Positions 55,256 to 63,949 of a DNA stretch of 64,000 nt are shown here, one piece after another. Under the pieces are notes generated by a model. It was not told where the DNA came from, searched no databases, and saw only the letters and a program-made list of their open reading frames with translations. The position numbers and the translations under genes are program-made. The stretch spans positions 18,192-82,191 of the forward strand of contig JBAVAQ010000085.1 in NCBI GenBank assembly GCA_049585795.1, in the 5' to 3' direction. The first letter of the stretch is position 1, and every line of letters starts with the position of its first letter. This stretch comes from JABDBE01 sp049585795 (lineage in GTDB: Bacteria; Acidobacteriota; Terriglobia; Terriglobales; Acidobacteriaceae).

Positions 55256-55699
55256 ATGAGGTTACCTTACCGATTACGGGCACCCCAATACCTGCGGCTG
55301 GCGGCAATGTTGCTGGTCGCTGGGACGCTGTTCTCTGCGGCACAAACCCCATATCAGCCAAAGTTTAAGGGAGATCCGGCGCGATCGGAATCCGAGGCCA
55401 ATGCCTTGGGTTACATGCGTACCGTGATCCGGGCGCAGCAGCAATACTACAAAAAGAATAACAAGTATGCGGCGAGCCTGGCGGACCTGGTTCATACCGG
55501 ATCTTTCACCAAACGCATGACCCAGACGGATCGGGGGGATTACACGGTGACTTTTCGCTCACGGAAAGATGGATATGAGCTGACGCTGACGCCCAAGCAA
55601 CAGGATGCTGAGCATCGGGCGTTTTACGCCAACGAGGATGGGGTCATCCACGCGGATGAGACGAAAGCGGCGGATGAGAATTCGCCGACGGTGAAGTAA
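55256..55699 (+). CDS. Pilin-like secreted protein without prepilin signal
   Basis: 147 residues. Hydrophobic signal about 15-30 (LRLAAMLLVAGTLFSAAQ). The mature part SEANALGYMRTVIRAQQQYY, then KYAASLADL, matches the helix-loop of type IV pilin-like (GspG/PilA) globular domains, but the GFxxxE prepilin site is missing, so it would be exported as an ordinary periplasmic protein. Gly/Tyr-rich beta region (DYTVTFRSRKDGYELTLTP) follows, and an acidic tail. Divergent from the regulator at 54461 with a 120-base gap. Confidence 0.72.
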   Translation: MRLPYRLRAPQYLRLAAMLLVAGTLFSAAQTPYQPKFKGDPARSESEANALGYMRTVIRAQQQYYKKNNKYAASLADLVHTGSFTKRMTQTDRGDYTVTFRSRKDGYELTLTPKQQDAEHRAFYANEDGVIHADETKAADENSPTVK

Positions 55700-55747
55700 T
55701 GGTGTTCGTGGCACCGCACGGGCGAGGACGCCCGCGCCTGCATCGGA

Positions 55748-56473
55748 CTAACTGGCGATCCCGGGTTTGATTTCTACGGCTTTGTCGTTGCGGTAGGTGA
55801 CGCTGACCGGGTTTCCGCCGTTCGGATAGTTCACCGTCCGGTTTCCGGGTTCGCCTGATTTTTCTGGAATCCCCAAACCAATCGAAAAATCGGTTTGCAG
55901 TTCGCTCATCCCCGGCTTGACCTGGTGTTTGTCGATCGCATCCCAAACGTCGGCGGGCCAATGTTTGTAGAGTTCGTGGGGATCCTGAATGAAGAGCATG
56001 TCGTCGGAGTAAAACTTGTAGTCGATGCCCTTGATCGATCCGACGGAAAAAGCGTAACTCTTGCCATCTTTTTCTAATACTGCCATCACCTGGCGCTCAC
56101 CGGGCGATTGCGGGGCATCGGCGGTGATGACATCTTTAATTTGCAGTTTTTCAATGGGCAGGAGTTTGCCGGCTTCGTGCGAAAAGTCGACGCGATGACG
56201 AGCGGGGTCGTAGGGATAATAAGTGTACGCGTAACCGACCTTGACCCACACCGGTTGCTCGGTGAGTTGATGGGCTGACTTTAGATCGTAGGGATACAGC
56301 TTTTTGGGAGTGACGTAATAGTCGGGATTCAGGGGGGGTGCTTTCTTCACCTGCTCGATCTGGCTTTCGTGGCGTTCGTACAAAATGTAGGCGAGGCGGC
56401 AACCCGAGATGAGGATTGCCACGATCATTACGAGCTTCAGTCTTTGTTTGAGTTCAGGGCTGATCTGCATCAA
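55748..56473 (-). CDS. Anchored envelope protein of unknown function
   Basis: 241 residues. One N-terminal hydrophobic stretch (LKLVMIVAILISGCRLAYIL) contains ISGC, a good lipobox, so it is a lipoprotein or single-pass membrane protein. The rest is soluble with PPLNPDYYVTPKKLYPYDL, EKDGKSYAFSVGSIKG and TVNYPNGGNPVSVTYRND. No family recognised. Confidence 0.7.
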   Translation of the reverse strand: MMQISPELKQRLKLVMIVAILISGCRLAYILYERHESQIEQVKKAPPLNPDYYVTPKKLYPYDLKSAHQLTEQPVWVKVGYAYTYYPYDPARHRVDFSHEAGKLLPIEKLQIKDVITADAPQSPGERQVMAVLEKDGKSYAFSVGSIKGIDYKFYSDDMLFIQDPHELYKHWPADVWDAIDKHQVKPGMSELQTDFSIGLGIPEKSGEPGNRTVNYPNGGNPVSVTYRNDKAVEIKPGIAS

Positions 56474-56625
56474 GCGTAACCTTACCAGAACCCGGGTTTG
56501 GAGCAGGCATGGGAATCATAATTTCGCGCGTACGCGCTGAGTTTTATGCGGGATTCTGGTTTCGTGGGGTAAACTTAGATCATGCGTGGGGGGCGCTATC
56601 CGCGCCCATTTCATAGGAGATGACC

Positions 56626-56946
56626 ATGGCTGCCGTGACTGAAAGCGAAGTTCTGAGCGCTCTGAAGCAGTGCTACGACCCGGAGATTCCCGTGAACATT
56701 GTGGACCTGGGATTGATCTATGCGGTCCGTTTGGAAGCGGTTACCGATGATCGACAGGATGTTTCAGTGGACCTGACGCTGACTTCTCCGGGCTGCCCTT
56801 CGCACGTCATGATCGGGGAGCAGGTCAAAGCCAGGCTGGAGCAGTTGCCGGGGATTCGGACGGCAACTGTAAACGTCGTGTGGACTCCGCCGTGGACTCC
56901 GGATCGTTTGAGTCCTGAGGCAAGAACGCAATTGGGCATCGAGTAG
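56626..56946 (+). CDS. MIP18/DUF59 protein, SufT-like
   Basis: 106 residues; ATG 56626 is preferred over 56620 because AGGAG at 56615 is then six bases away. The whole protein is one MIP18 domain: ALKQCYDPEIPVNIVDLGLI, TLTSPGCPSHVMIGEQV with the conserved cysteine, and VVWTPPWTPDRLS. SufT and PaaD relatives assist iron-sulfur cluster maturation. No suf genes are adjacent. Confidence 0.88.
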   Translation: MAAVTESEVLSALKQCYDPEIPVNIVDLGLIYAVRLEAVTDDRQDVSVDLTLTSPGCPSHVMIGEQVKARLEQLPGIRTATVNVVWTPPWTPDRLSPEARTQLGIE

Positions 56947-56989
56947 AAAGTGAGTTGCGGCGACTTCGCCGCAACTCACAAGTCCAACC

Positions 56990-58120
56990 TTAAATGGCTG
57001 CGATTCCATTAAATCCGACGGCCTTGGGAAGTCCACCGACGGTTCCAAGGTTGGTCAGAGTGCCATCGGACTGGATCCCGAAAACACTGATCATACCCAC
57101 CTCTGCATCGAGGGTGTAGAGGAACTTGCCGTCAGCACTAATGGCCATGTCGAGATTCGTAGCTCCGGTGGGATTTGTTCCCACGATCGTTCCGGGTAAC
57201 GCGGTCAGCGCCCCATTTGAAGCGATGGTAAAACCGGATATGTTGGATGTGCCAGCGTTGGAGGTGTAAACCCATTTGCCGTTTGGAGTGACTACATTCC
57301 AGCAGGTTGCTGCCCCCAGCGTCGGAACGCTGGTACTGATCGCGGTCAGCTTACCATCGGAAGCAACTGAGTAGGAAGAGATGGCTGAGGCGTCGTTGCC
57401 TCCGGCGGGACCAGTCTCGGCTGCCAGGGCGGCTCCGTTCGGGGCAAAAACGAGCGCGAAGACTCCGGGGCCTGCGCTGGGATTGATCACAATCGGAGAT
57501 AGGGTTCCGTTGTTCTGAACGCTGAATGCGTCGATGCTGTTGGTTTCTCGTTCGGTGACGAGCAGGAACTGGCCGTTGGGGCTGAAGGCCAACGATGCGG
57601 CTCCTGAAGTATTTGTGCTCAAAAAGCTGAGAGAATGGGGAATCTGGTGGAGTTTTCCGTGCTGGTCGAGGCGGAAGCCAACCACGCTGCTGCTGCCTCC
57701 AGTATTCAGAACATATACAAGGGATCCATGCTGGGCTATGGCGTTGGGTTCGCTGCCGCCTGAGAGTTCCTTATCCGCGAGCCACAGGTTAGCGCCTTGA
57801 ACTTGAAATACTGAGATATCTCCGCTGCCGGCGTTGACTGCGAACAACAGGCTGTGATCTTCGCTCGGGGTTAGGGAGCCTTGCGATTCTAAGGGGTCGT
57901 TGTTGCCGCCGCTGCCGCGGCCGCCGGTGGCAAATCGCCGGTTTTCTTGCAATGAGCCATCTGCGGCTCGTTTGTAGGAGATGACTTCATTCCGGTCGAC
58001 GTCATTGGTCATAACGAAGACTGCACCTTGGGAATGCTCGTCCTCTGCATTGCTACGGGTTGGGGAGACGACGCTGATCGCGAGCGCGACCATCCAGAGG
58101 ATGTGAACTGCCTTACGCAT
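56990..58120 (-). CDS. Secreted lactonase-family seven-bladed propeller
   Basis: 376 residues with a signal peptide (HILWMVALAISVVS). Propeller blades with the family words FVMTNDVDRNEVISYKRAAD, SLLFAVNAGSGDISVFQV, FLLVTERETNSIDAF, WVYTSNAGTSNISGF and FLYTLDAEVGMISVF. This is the 6-phosphogluconolactonase/YbhE-like fold, but export and weak conservation of catalytic sites make a sugar-phosphate role unlikely. Confidence 0.85.
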   Translation of the reverse strand: MRKAVHILWMVALAISVVSPTRSNAEDEHSQGAVFVMTNDVDRNEVISYKRAADGSLQENRRFATGGRGSGGNNDPLESQGSLTPSEDHSLLFAVNAGSGDISVFQVQGANLWLADKELSGGSEPNAIAQHGSLVYVLNTGGSSSVVGFRLDQHGKLHQIPHSLSFLSTNTSGAASLAFSPNGQFLLVTERETNSIDAFSVQNNGTLSPIVINPSAGPGVFALVFAPNGAALAAETGPAGGNDASAISSYSVASDGKLTAISTSVPTLGAATCWNVVTPNGKWVYTSNAGTSNISGFTIASNGALTALPGTIVGTNPTGATNLDMAISADGKFLYTLDAEVGMISVFGIQSDGTLTNLGTVGGLPKAVGFNGIAAI

Positions 58121-58286
58121 ATTCCAACTCCTGTGTGCTTTATGTCACGCGCCGAACCAGACTGGGACTGCAAATATTTGCATCTGGCGCGGCTGCGCGC
58201 AGGCATGAGAGTCACGGGATGGAAAGAAGTTTCAAACCGTTTAGAAATATTCTCGTGGACATTAGATTGAAGAAGCGAAGGCTCGA

Positions 58287-58317
58287 ACCACAAAGGACAC
58301 ACAGGTTCACGAAGGAG
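58287..58317. repeat. CCTTTGTGG dispersed repeat, copy 3
   Basis: AACCACAAAGGACACACAGG (58287-58306) then TTCACGAAGGA, the reverse complement type of the copies at 29455 and 39392. It lies in the gap between the lactonase and the hydrolase genes. Confidence 0.5.
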
Positions 58318-58414
58318 AACGCTTGCAGAATCCGTTGACAAAGGTTCTGATCGAAGATAAAGTTTGCCTCCGATTCTTTCCTCTCTGGCAATTTTCAGGA
58401 TCAGGAGTCCGGCC

Positions 58415-59812
58415 ATGCGGAAAATGAACAGGCAGGTAATTTTCTTCACTGCAGTCTCGGTGATGCTGGTCGGACTCTCTCTGGAACGCGCAGATGCATC
58501 AGGAGTCAAAACCTACAAGGGCAAGTTTTCCGACGGCGCCATTTACCTGATCCAGGTTCCGTCGAACTGGAACGGTACATTAGTTCTGTACAGCCACGGA
58601 TATGTAGTGCCGGGGTCGTCCAATCCGGCGGAGGATGTGGGCGATCCGATCACTGGTGCTTACCTTCTATCGAACGGCTATGCCTTGGGCGGATCTTCTT
58701 ACGCGACAACCGGCTGGGCCTTTCAACAAGCGGTTCCGGATCAGATAGAAGTTCTGGACACTTTCAAGACTTTGGTCGGCGCGCCCAGCCGCACCATCGC
58801 GTGGGGACACTCGTTGGGCGGCATGGTCACAGCGGGGCTGGTGCAACTTTACCCTCAGCGCTTTGACGCGGCGTTGCCCATGTGCGGAGTTGTGGCGGGC
58901 AGCGTTGGAACGTGGAATGCGGCTTTGGACTCGGCCTTTGCCTTCGACGTCCTATTGGGATCGGGTTCGGGATTGCGACTGGTGAATATCAAAAACGGTC
59001 TGAAGAATCTCACCATTGCCGAAGGAATACTCTCGGCTGCACAGGAAGATGCACAGGGACAAGCGCGGATCGCCCTGACTGCAGCTCTTGACGACACGCC
59101 TGGCTGGTACGATCCTCTATCGCCGGAACCATCTTCTACTGATTATGCCGCACAGGAAGCGAACCAGTACTTGTGGCTTGCGAACATCGACTTCCCGTTC
59201 GCTTTCGATCTTCGGGCTGAGCTCGAAGGGCGCGCGGGCGGCAACGGGTCGTGGAACAATGGGGTCGACTACGAGAAACAAATTAAGAACTCCGTGGACT
59301 ATGCGGAAGTTCAAGCGCTCTATCAGAAGGCTGGTCTGAATCTGGATCAGGACCTCGAGGCTCTAAAAGACGCGGCGCGAATCAAGGCGAAGCAATCCGC
59401 GCTGACTTACCTGGAACAAAATATTATTTTCAACGGCGAGATTCCGTTCCCCGTGCTGACCTTGCACACTAAGGGCGACGGTCTGGTGGTGGTCGAAGAC
59501 GAAAGCGCATACAAGGATGTTGTCCAAGAAGAGCATGACGGCGGTTTGCTGCGGCAGTTATTTGTGCATCGCGCCGGGCATTGCGAGTTTACTCCGGCGG
59601 AGACCGTAGTCGCCTTTGGAGCGCTGATCAGCCGGTTGGACACGGGCAAATGGCCTGCGCTTGGGTCCGGTACGCTGAACAAAGCGGCCAAAGCTTTAGG
59701 ATCAAAGTTCAATGTCTTGTCAGTCGACGGTAAGAACGTTCACGTCCCCCCAGCGTATTTCAAGTTCCAGCCAGCGGTTTTTTTGCGACCGTTCGATGCC
59801 GGCAAGGACTGA
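58415..59812 (+). CDS. Secreted alpha/beta hydrolase
   Basis: 465 residues from ATG 58415, with AGGAG at 58402-58406; an upstream TTG (58364) is unlikely. Signal peptide about 1-30 (VIFFTAVSVMLVGLSL). Alpha/beta-hydrolase core: GTLVLYSHGYVVPG (oxyanion region), nucleophile S133 in GHSLGG, a long lid/helical insertion about 180-350, then VLTLHTKGDGLVVVEDE (acid) and RAGHCEFTPAE (histidine). Substrate unknown; secreted esterases, lipases or peptidases share this layout. Confidence 0.85.
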   Translation: MRKMNRQVIFFTAVSVMLVGLSLERADASGVKTYKGKFSDGAIYLIQVPSNWNGTLVLYSHGYVVPGSSNPAEDVGDPITGAYLLSNGYALGGSSYATTGWAFQQAVPDQIEVLDTFKTLVGAPSRTIAWGHSLGGMVTAGLVQLYPQRFDAALPMCGVVAGSVGTWNAALDSAFAFDVLLGSGSGLRLVNIKNGLKNLTIAEGILSAAQEDAQGQARIALTAALDDTPGWYDPLSPEPSSTDYAAQEANQYLWLANIDFPFAFDLRAELEGRAGGNGSWNNGVDYEKQIKNSVDYAEVQALYQKAGLNLDQDLEALKDAARIKAKQSALTYLEQNIIFNGEIPFPVLTLHTKGDGLVVVEDESAYKDVVQEEHDGGLLRQLFVHRAGHCEFTPAETVVAFGALISRLDTGKWPALGSGTLNKAAKALGSKFNVLSVDGKNVHVPPAYFKFQPAVFLRPFDAGKD

Positions 59813-60131
59813 AGAAAACTCTGAGCACCCAACCAATTTAGAATCGTCCCACGAGCGTAGACACTCGCGCCCCTTCGCTTTCGGCGCTCAATTCTGTCTA
59901 AAATTTGGACAACAGAAATGCGCTGAAAATCTGTAAGTGTCCTGAATTGAAACCATATCGCGGTTCTGCGACGAAATAACATTGACATCGATAACAAGCG
60001 GATTAAGAATCGTGGCCGGTCATTTTGATTCCGACCTGGATCGGAGCAGAAGCCCAAAGCCTCGATTAGGAATATGGAGTCGGTGACATTTTCCCTGGGG
60101 TTTGTTCGTGAAATTCTTTCAGGAGGAAAAT
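59813..60131. other. Leader region of the S53 peptidase gene
   Basis: The 319 bases contain no convincing reading frame or hairpin. AGGAGG at 60120-60125 is a strong ribosome binding site for ATG 60132. A+T content rises near 59930-60010, where a promoter is likely, but no clear -35/-10 pair was found. Confidence 0.4.
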
Positions 60132-61319
60132 ATGCGCAAAATGATCTTTATCGCCGTGCTGGTCGCGGCAAGTGTCGCTTCCGCGCAAGTGCGCCGGGGC
60201 GACGGCATTGTTCCGCGTTCGAGCATCGAGAGGCCGCAGGATGTGGGCCGAAGGATGCACACGAACTACATCATTTACGCGCCGGATGGGGTCATCCGCC
60301 CTCAATTCAATCCCGGCGGCGAAACACCAGCGTCGCTGGGCTGTGTGTATGACGTTGTATCAAACCCGATCGCGGGATGCCCGATTGCGACCGCGTCGGA
60401 AGTTCCGACCGGCGGCAGCGGCGTGATTGTGATTGTGGACGCTTACGACTATCCCAGCGCGGCTGCCGATCTGGCAACCTTCTCGAGCGACTTCGACCTG
60501 CCGGCGCCGAATTTCTCTGTGCAGTACGGCAGCGGGAAAAAACCGGCGAACGGTTGCCGCAACGGCTGGAATGGCGAGGAATCGCTGGACATCGAATGGG
60601 CGCACGCTATGGCGCCGAATGCACAGATCATACTGATGGAAGCGTCTTCCAGTTCCAACAGTGCCTTGTACCAGGCGGTAACTGCAGCCAACTCGTACAT
60701 CGCAGCCCATGGCGGCAAGGGTGAAGTCTCCATGAGTTGGGGCGGGAGTGAGACCAGCGGCGAGACCGGTTCGGATCATTACTTCACGCAATCTGGCGTA
60801 GTCTACTTCGCGTCGGCGGGCGATTCTCCGGGCGTGATTTATCCCAGCTCTTCAGTGAACGTGGTTTCGGCCGGAGGCACTCAGGTGAATCGCAGCGGCG
60901 GGAACTATACCAACCAGACGGCATGGAGTGATGGTGGAGGCGGTGCCAGCCGGTATGAGGCGAGGCCGTCATTCCAAAGCAGTATCTCCGGCATCGTGGG
61001 CACGAAGCGGGGCACGCCTGACTTCTCTTTTGATTCCAGCGGCGGTTCGCCGGTAGCCGTTTACAACTCCAACTGCTACGGCGGATGGCTGGAAGTGTAC
61101 GGGACCAGCGTGGCTTCTCCCTCGCTGGCCGGCATCGTCAACAATGCCGGAACCTTCAACAGCAGCAGCAACGCCCAGAATACAGAGATTTATGACAACT
61201 ACACCAACACCGCCGACTTTACCGACGTCACGTCCGGCAGTTGCGGCACTCATAGCGCAACCACGGGATGGGATTTCTGCACGGGCGTCGGGGTCGACAA
61301 AGGATTGCTTGGCAAATAA
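60132..61319 (+). CDS. S53 (sedolisin/kumamolisin-type) serine-carboxyl peptidase
   Basis: 395 residues from ATG 60132. Signal peptide MRKMIFIAVLVAASVASA. Catalytic residues of S53 enzymes are visible: E149 and D153 in EESLDIEWAHAMAP, and S326 in YGTSVASPSLAGIV; an oxyanion Asp may be in SAGDSPG. The family usually has a pro-domain of about 170-200 residues; here fewer than 90 residues precede the core, so the activation segment is shortened. Likely an extracellular acid protease. Followed by an intrinsic terminator. Confidence 0.88.
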   Translation: MRKMIFIAVLVAASVASAQVRRGDGIVPRSSIERPQDVGRRMHTNYIIYAPDGVIRPQFNPGGETPASLGCVYDVVSNPIAGCPIATASEVPTGGSGVIVIVDAYDYPSAAADLATFSSDFDLPAPNFSVQYGSGKKPANGCRNGWNGEESLDIEWAHAMAPNAQIILMEASSSSNSALYQAVTAANSYIAAHGGKGEVSMSWGGSETSGETGSDHYFTQSGVVYFASAGDSPGVIYPSSSVNVVSAGGTQVNRSGGNYTNQTAWSDGGGGASRYEARPSFQSSISGIVGTKRGTPDFSFDSSGGSPVAVYNSNCYGGWLEVYGTSVASPSLAGIVNNAGTFNSSSNAQNTEIYDNYTNTADFTDVTSGSCGTHSATTGWDFCTGVGVDKGLLGK

Positions 61320-61343
61320 CTCGATGTAGCTTTGATTTCAACC

Positions 61344-61373
61344 AGCCCGCTTCTTACGGAGCGGGCTTTTTGT
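61344..61373 (+). terminator. Intrinsic terminator of the S53 peptidase gene
   Basis: AGCCCGC (61344-61350), 10-base loop, GCGGGCT (61361-61367), then TTTTTGTT; 24 bases after the stop. Confidence 0.85.
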
Positions 61374-61384
61374 TACGGCGTAGC

Positions 61385-61702
61385 TCACTTCTTTTTACGG
61401 TATTCCTCCATCATGGCCTGCATCCGATCCATGGTGGGCTGCAGTTGTTGCGGGTCGCGAATGCAGTTGAAGAAGATTGAACGCACGTCGAAATCTCCAG
61501 CTTGCATACCCGCGAAATAGTGGTAATCCGCAGGCAGCGGCGGGCCACCAGGCTCGCCCGCGGCAGGAATGATCTCGGGAAGTTGGATAGCGTACATACT
61601 GCCGCCGGCTAGAACTTCATGCGGATACTGCAGGAGCCAAACACAGTTTGCCGACACCTCGATATAGTTGGCGGAGACCGCGGCACCCGCGAGCAGCGCC
61701 AT
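61385..61702 (-). CDS. Small secreted protein of unknown function
   Basis: 105 residues from ATG 61702, but the frame is open upstream and encodes KFCLSAAALLVL just before the ATG, so the real signal peptide is probably longer and starts at a codon I could not identify. The mature part has NYIEVSANCVWLLQYPHEVL, PADYHYFAGMQAGDFDVRSI and a charged C-terminal helix (MDRMQAMMEEYRKKK). Two cysteines. No family recognised. Confidence 0.5.
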   Translation of the reverse strand: MALLAGAAVSANYIEVSANCVWLLQYPHEVLAGGSMYAIQLPEIIPAAGEPGGPPLPADYHYFAGMQAGDFDVRSIFFNCIRDPQQLQPTMDRMQAMMEEYRKKK

Positions 61703-61895
61703 CAGGACAAGCAGGGCGGCTGCAGACAGACAGAATTTTGCTGGTCTGGTCCAGTTCCCATACCCTGGACTGACGAAACGGGGAGGTCAGCACAGCCGGC
61801 TCAGGAAGGCGTCACCGCAACCGGCGGTGTTCTCCGCATGTGGTTCGTCGGGGTGGAATCGGGTAAGATACTTCGTCGTTCGCTCTGCCCGACAA

Positions 61896-62606
61896 ATGAA
61901 CCGCGAATATCACCGGGGATATAGTCAGGAACTTCATCGCGATATGGAAGCGCTGGTCTTCGGGCACGGCGGCTCTCCGCTGCTGGTGTTTCCGACTTCG
62001 ATGGGCAGGTTCTTCGAATACGAAGATCGCGGGATGATCGGCATTCTGGGGTCCAAGATTGACAGTGGAGAGCTGCAGGTATTTTGTCCTGATGCGGTGG
62101 ACACTGAGAGTTGGTACAACAAGAGCGTTCATCCGCGGCAGCGCGTGCTGCGGCACCTGCAGTACGAGCGCTACATTCTGCACGAATTCCTTCCCTTTCT
62201 GCGCTGGAAAAATCCGACCCCACGATTGGCGGTGACGGGATGCAGCTTCGGTGGCTACCATGCCGTGAACTTTGCCTTGAAGCATCCCGATGTAGTGACG
62301 CATTGTGTGAGCATGAGCGGGGCGTACGACATCCATCAATTCTTGGATGGCTATTACGACGACGATTGTTATTTCAATTGCCCGGTCGATTACCTGCCGA
62401 AGATGAATGACGACTGGTTTCTGAGCCGCTACCGGCAGATGAAGATCGTGCTGGGCTCGGCGGACTGGGACATGTGTCTGGATGAGAATGTGAAGCTTTC
62501 GGCGATGCTGAATGAAAAAGCGGTGCCGCATTGGCTGGATGTGTACGGCGATCATTCGCAGCATGATTGGCCGTTGTGGGAGAGGATGGCGGGAAAGTAT
62601 TTTTAA
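61896..62606 (+). CDS. Esterase-D-type alpha/beta hydrolase
   Basis: 236 residues from ATG 61896; the longer frame to 61668 overlaps the small secreted gene on the other strand. Putative esterase fold: MEALVFGHGGSPLLVFPTS, nucleophile S117 in TGCSFGGYHA, acid in LGSADWDMCLD and His in YGDHSQHDWPLW. Related to S-formylglutathione hydrolase and siderophore esterases. No signal peptide, so cytoplasmic. The ATP-grasp gene follows 224 bases later on the same strand; linked genes of these two kinds are known in Acidobacteria and myxobacteria, so a shared pathway is plausible. Confidence 0.87.
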   Translation: MNREYHRGYSQELHRDMEALVFGHGGSPLLVFPTSMGRFFEYEDRGMIGILGSKIDSGELQVFCPDAVDTESWYNKSVHPRQRVLRHLQYERYILHEFLPFLRWKNPTPRLAVTGCSFGGYHAVNFALKHPDVVTHCVSMSGAYDIHQFLDGYYDDDCYFNCPVDYLPKMNDDWFLSRYRQMKIVLGSADWDMCLDENVKLSAMLNEKAVPHWLDVYGDHSQHDWPLWERMAGKYF

Positions 62607-62830
62607 GCCGGAGGTCGGTGGTCGGTGGTCGTTTGCGAGTCGATCTGCGGAGCTGCACAGAATGTTGTTCGCAGGCTGCTTTCGTGCGGCTTCTGGTTTA
62701 AGGCTTTGCGGGAATACCTTGAATCGGGGCTCATTGAATTGACTGACTAGGGGTCCTTCGACTGCGTGGCCGATTCGCTTTGCTCATCAGACACTACGCT
62801 CAGGATGACATTTTTTGTGGGGAGATGGTT

Positions 62831-63820
62831 ATGAAGAAAATCGGAATTCTGTTTGGCATGGAGAATACTTTTCCGCCGGCTTTTGTGGAGAAGGTCAACA
62901 GCATGAAAGTTGACGGCGTGATGGCGGAGTTTGTGAAGCTGGGCGGTGTGAAAATGGCTGATCCCAGCGGGTACCGAGTGATCGTTGACCGGATTTCGCA
63001 AGACATTCCGTTCTATCGCGCTTATTTAAAGAACGCGGTGCTGAGCGGGACGATCGTGGTCAACAATCCATTCTGGTGGACGGCCGACGATAAATTTTTC
63101 AATTATGCGCTGGCGACCAAGCTGGGCGTGGCAATTCCAGCGACGGTGCTCTTGCCGCACAACAAGCATCCCGAGGGCACGACGGATCAGTCGATGCGTA
63201 ATCTGATTTATCCCTTGAATTGGGACGAGATTTTTGAGTATGTCGGCTTCCCAGCTTTTCTGAAGCCATATTCGGGCGGAGGCTGGAAGCACGTTTACAA
63301 AGTGCATTCGCCGGAGGAATTTTTCTATCACTACAATCAGACTGGCGACCTTTGCATGACTTTGCAGCATGGGGTGGAGTTCAGGGAATATTTCCGCTGC
63401 TACGTGGTCGGGCAGGAAAAAGTGCGGATTATGTATTATGATCCGCGAGCGCCATTCCATGAGCGCTATGTGCGGAATCCAGTTCCGGCGGATGCAAAAT
63501 TGCTGGAGCGCGTGGAGAAGGACGCGCTGACTTTGTGCCGAGCACTCGGCTACGATTTGAATACGGTTGAGTTTGCGGTCGAAGACGGGATTCCTTATGC
63601 GATTGACTTTATGAATCCGGCGCCCGATGCGGAAGCTACATCCGTGGGACAGGAGAACTTCGAGTGGGTGGTGAATGCTGTTGCGGAAATGGCTGTAAAG
63701 AAGGCGCTTAGCGAGGAAAATCCGGGGCGGGAGTTGAGGTGGGCAGCGTTTCTGGCAGGACCTGCGCCTCAAGTTGCTCCGGCGGCGAAGCCAGCTGCTC
63801 GAAAGCGGGCTCGGGCTTAA
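62831..63820 (+). CDS. ATP-grasp family enzyme
   Basis: 329 residues from ATG 62831, with GGGGAG six bases upstream. N-terminal pre-ATP-grasp domain about 1-110 (KKIGILFGMENTFPPAFVEK), central lid with GFPAFLKPYSGGGWKHVYKV and a glycine-rich loop, then the ATP/Mg site FRCYVVGQEKVRIMYYDP, NTVEFAVEDGIPYAIDFMNP (metal-binding Glu, Asp, Asn). A basic Ala/Lys tail ends it. Such enzymes ligate a carboxylate to an amine or thiol through an acyl-phosphate. The substrates are unknown. Confidence 0.87.
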   Translation: MKKIGILFGMENTFPPAFVEKVNSMKVDGVMAEFVKLGGVKMADPSGYRVIVDRISQDIPFYRAYLKNAVLSGTIVVNNPFWWTADDKFFNYALATKLGVAIPATVLLPHNKHPEGTTDQSMRNLIYPLNWDEIFEYVGFPAFLKPYSGGGWKHVYKVHSPEEFFYHYNQTGDLCMTLQHGVEFREYFRCYVVGQEKVRIMYYDPRAPFHERYVRNPVPADAKLLERVEKDALTLCRALGYDLNTVEFAVEDGIPYAIDFMNPAPDAEATSVGQENFEWVVNAVAEMAVKKALSEENPGRELRWAAFLAGPAPQVAPAAKPAARKRARA

Positions 63821-63949
63821 GTTCAAGCAATCAAAAAGAAGCCGAGCTACGCTCGGCGGACAGTCGAGGGCGGCTGGAAGCCGTGAAGAAATTGTGTATC
63901 GAGCCAACAACGTGATTGCGAAATGAACCGTGGTGGGTAAACTGCGGAT

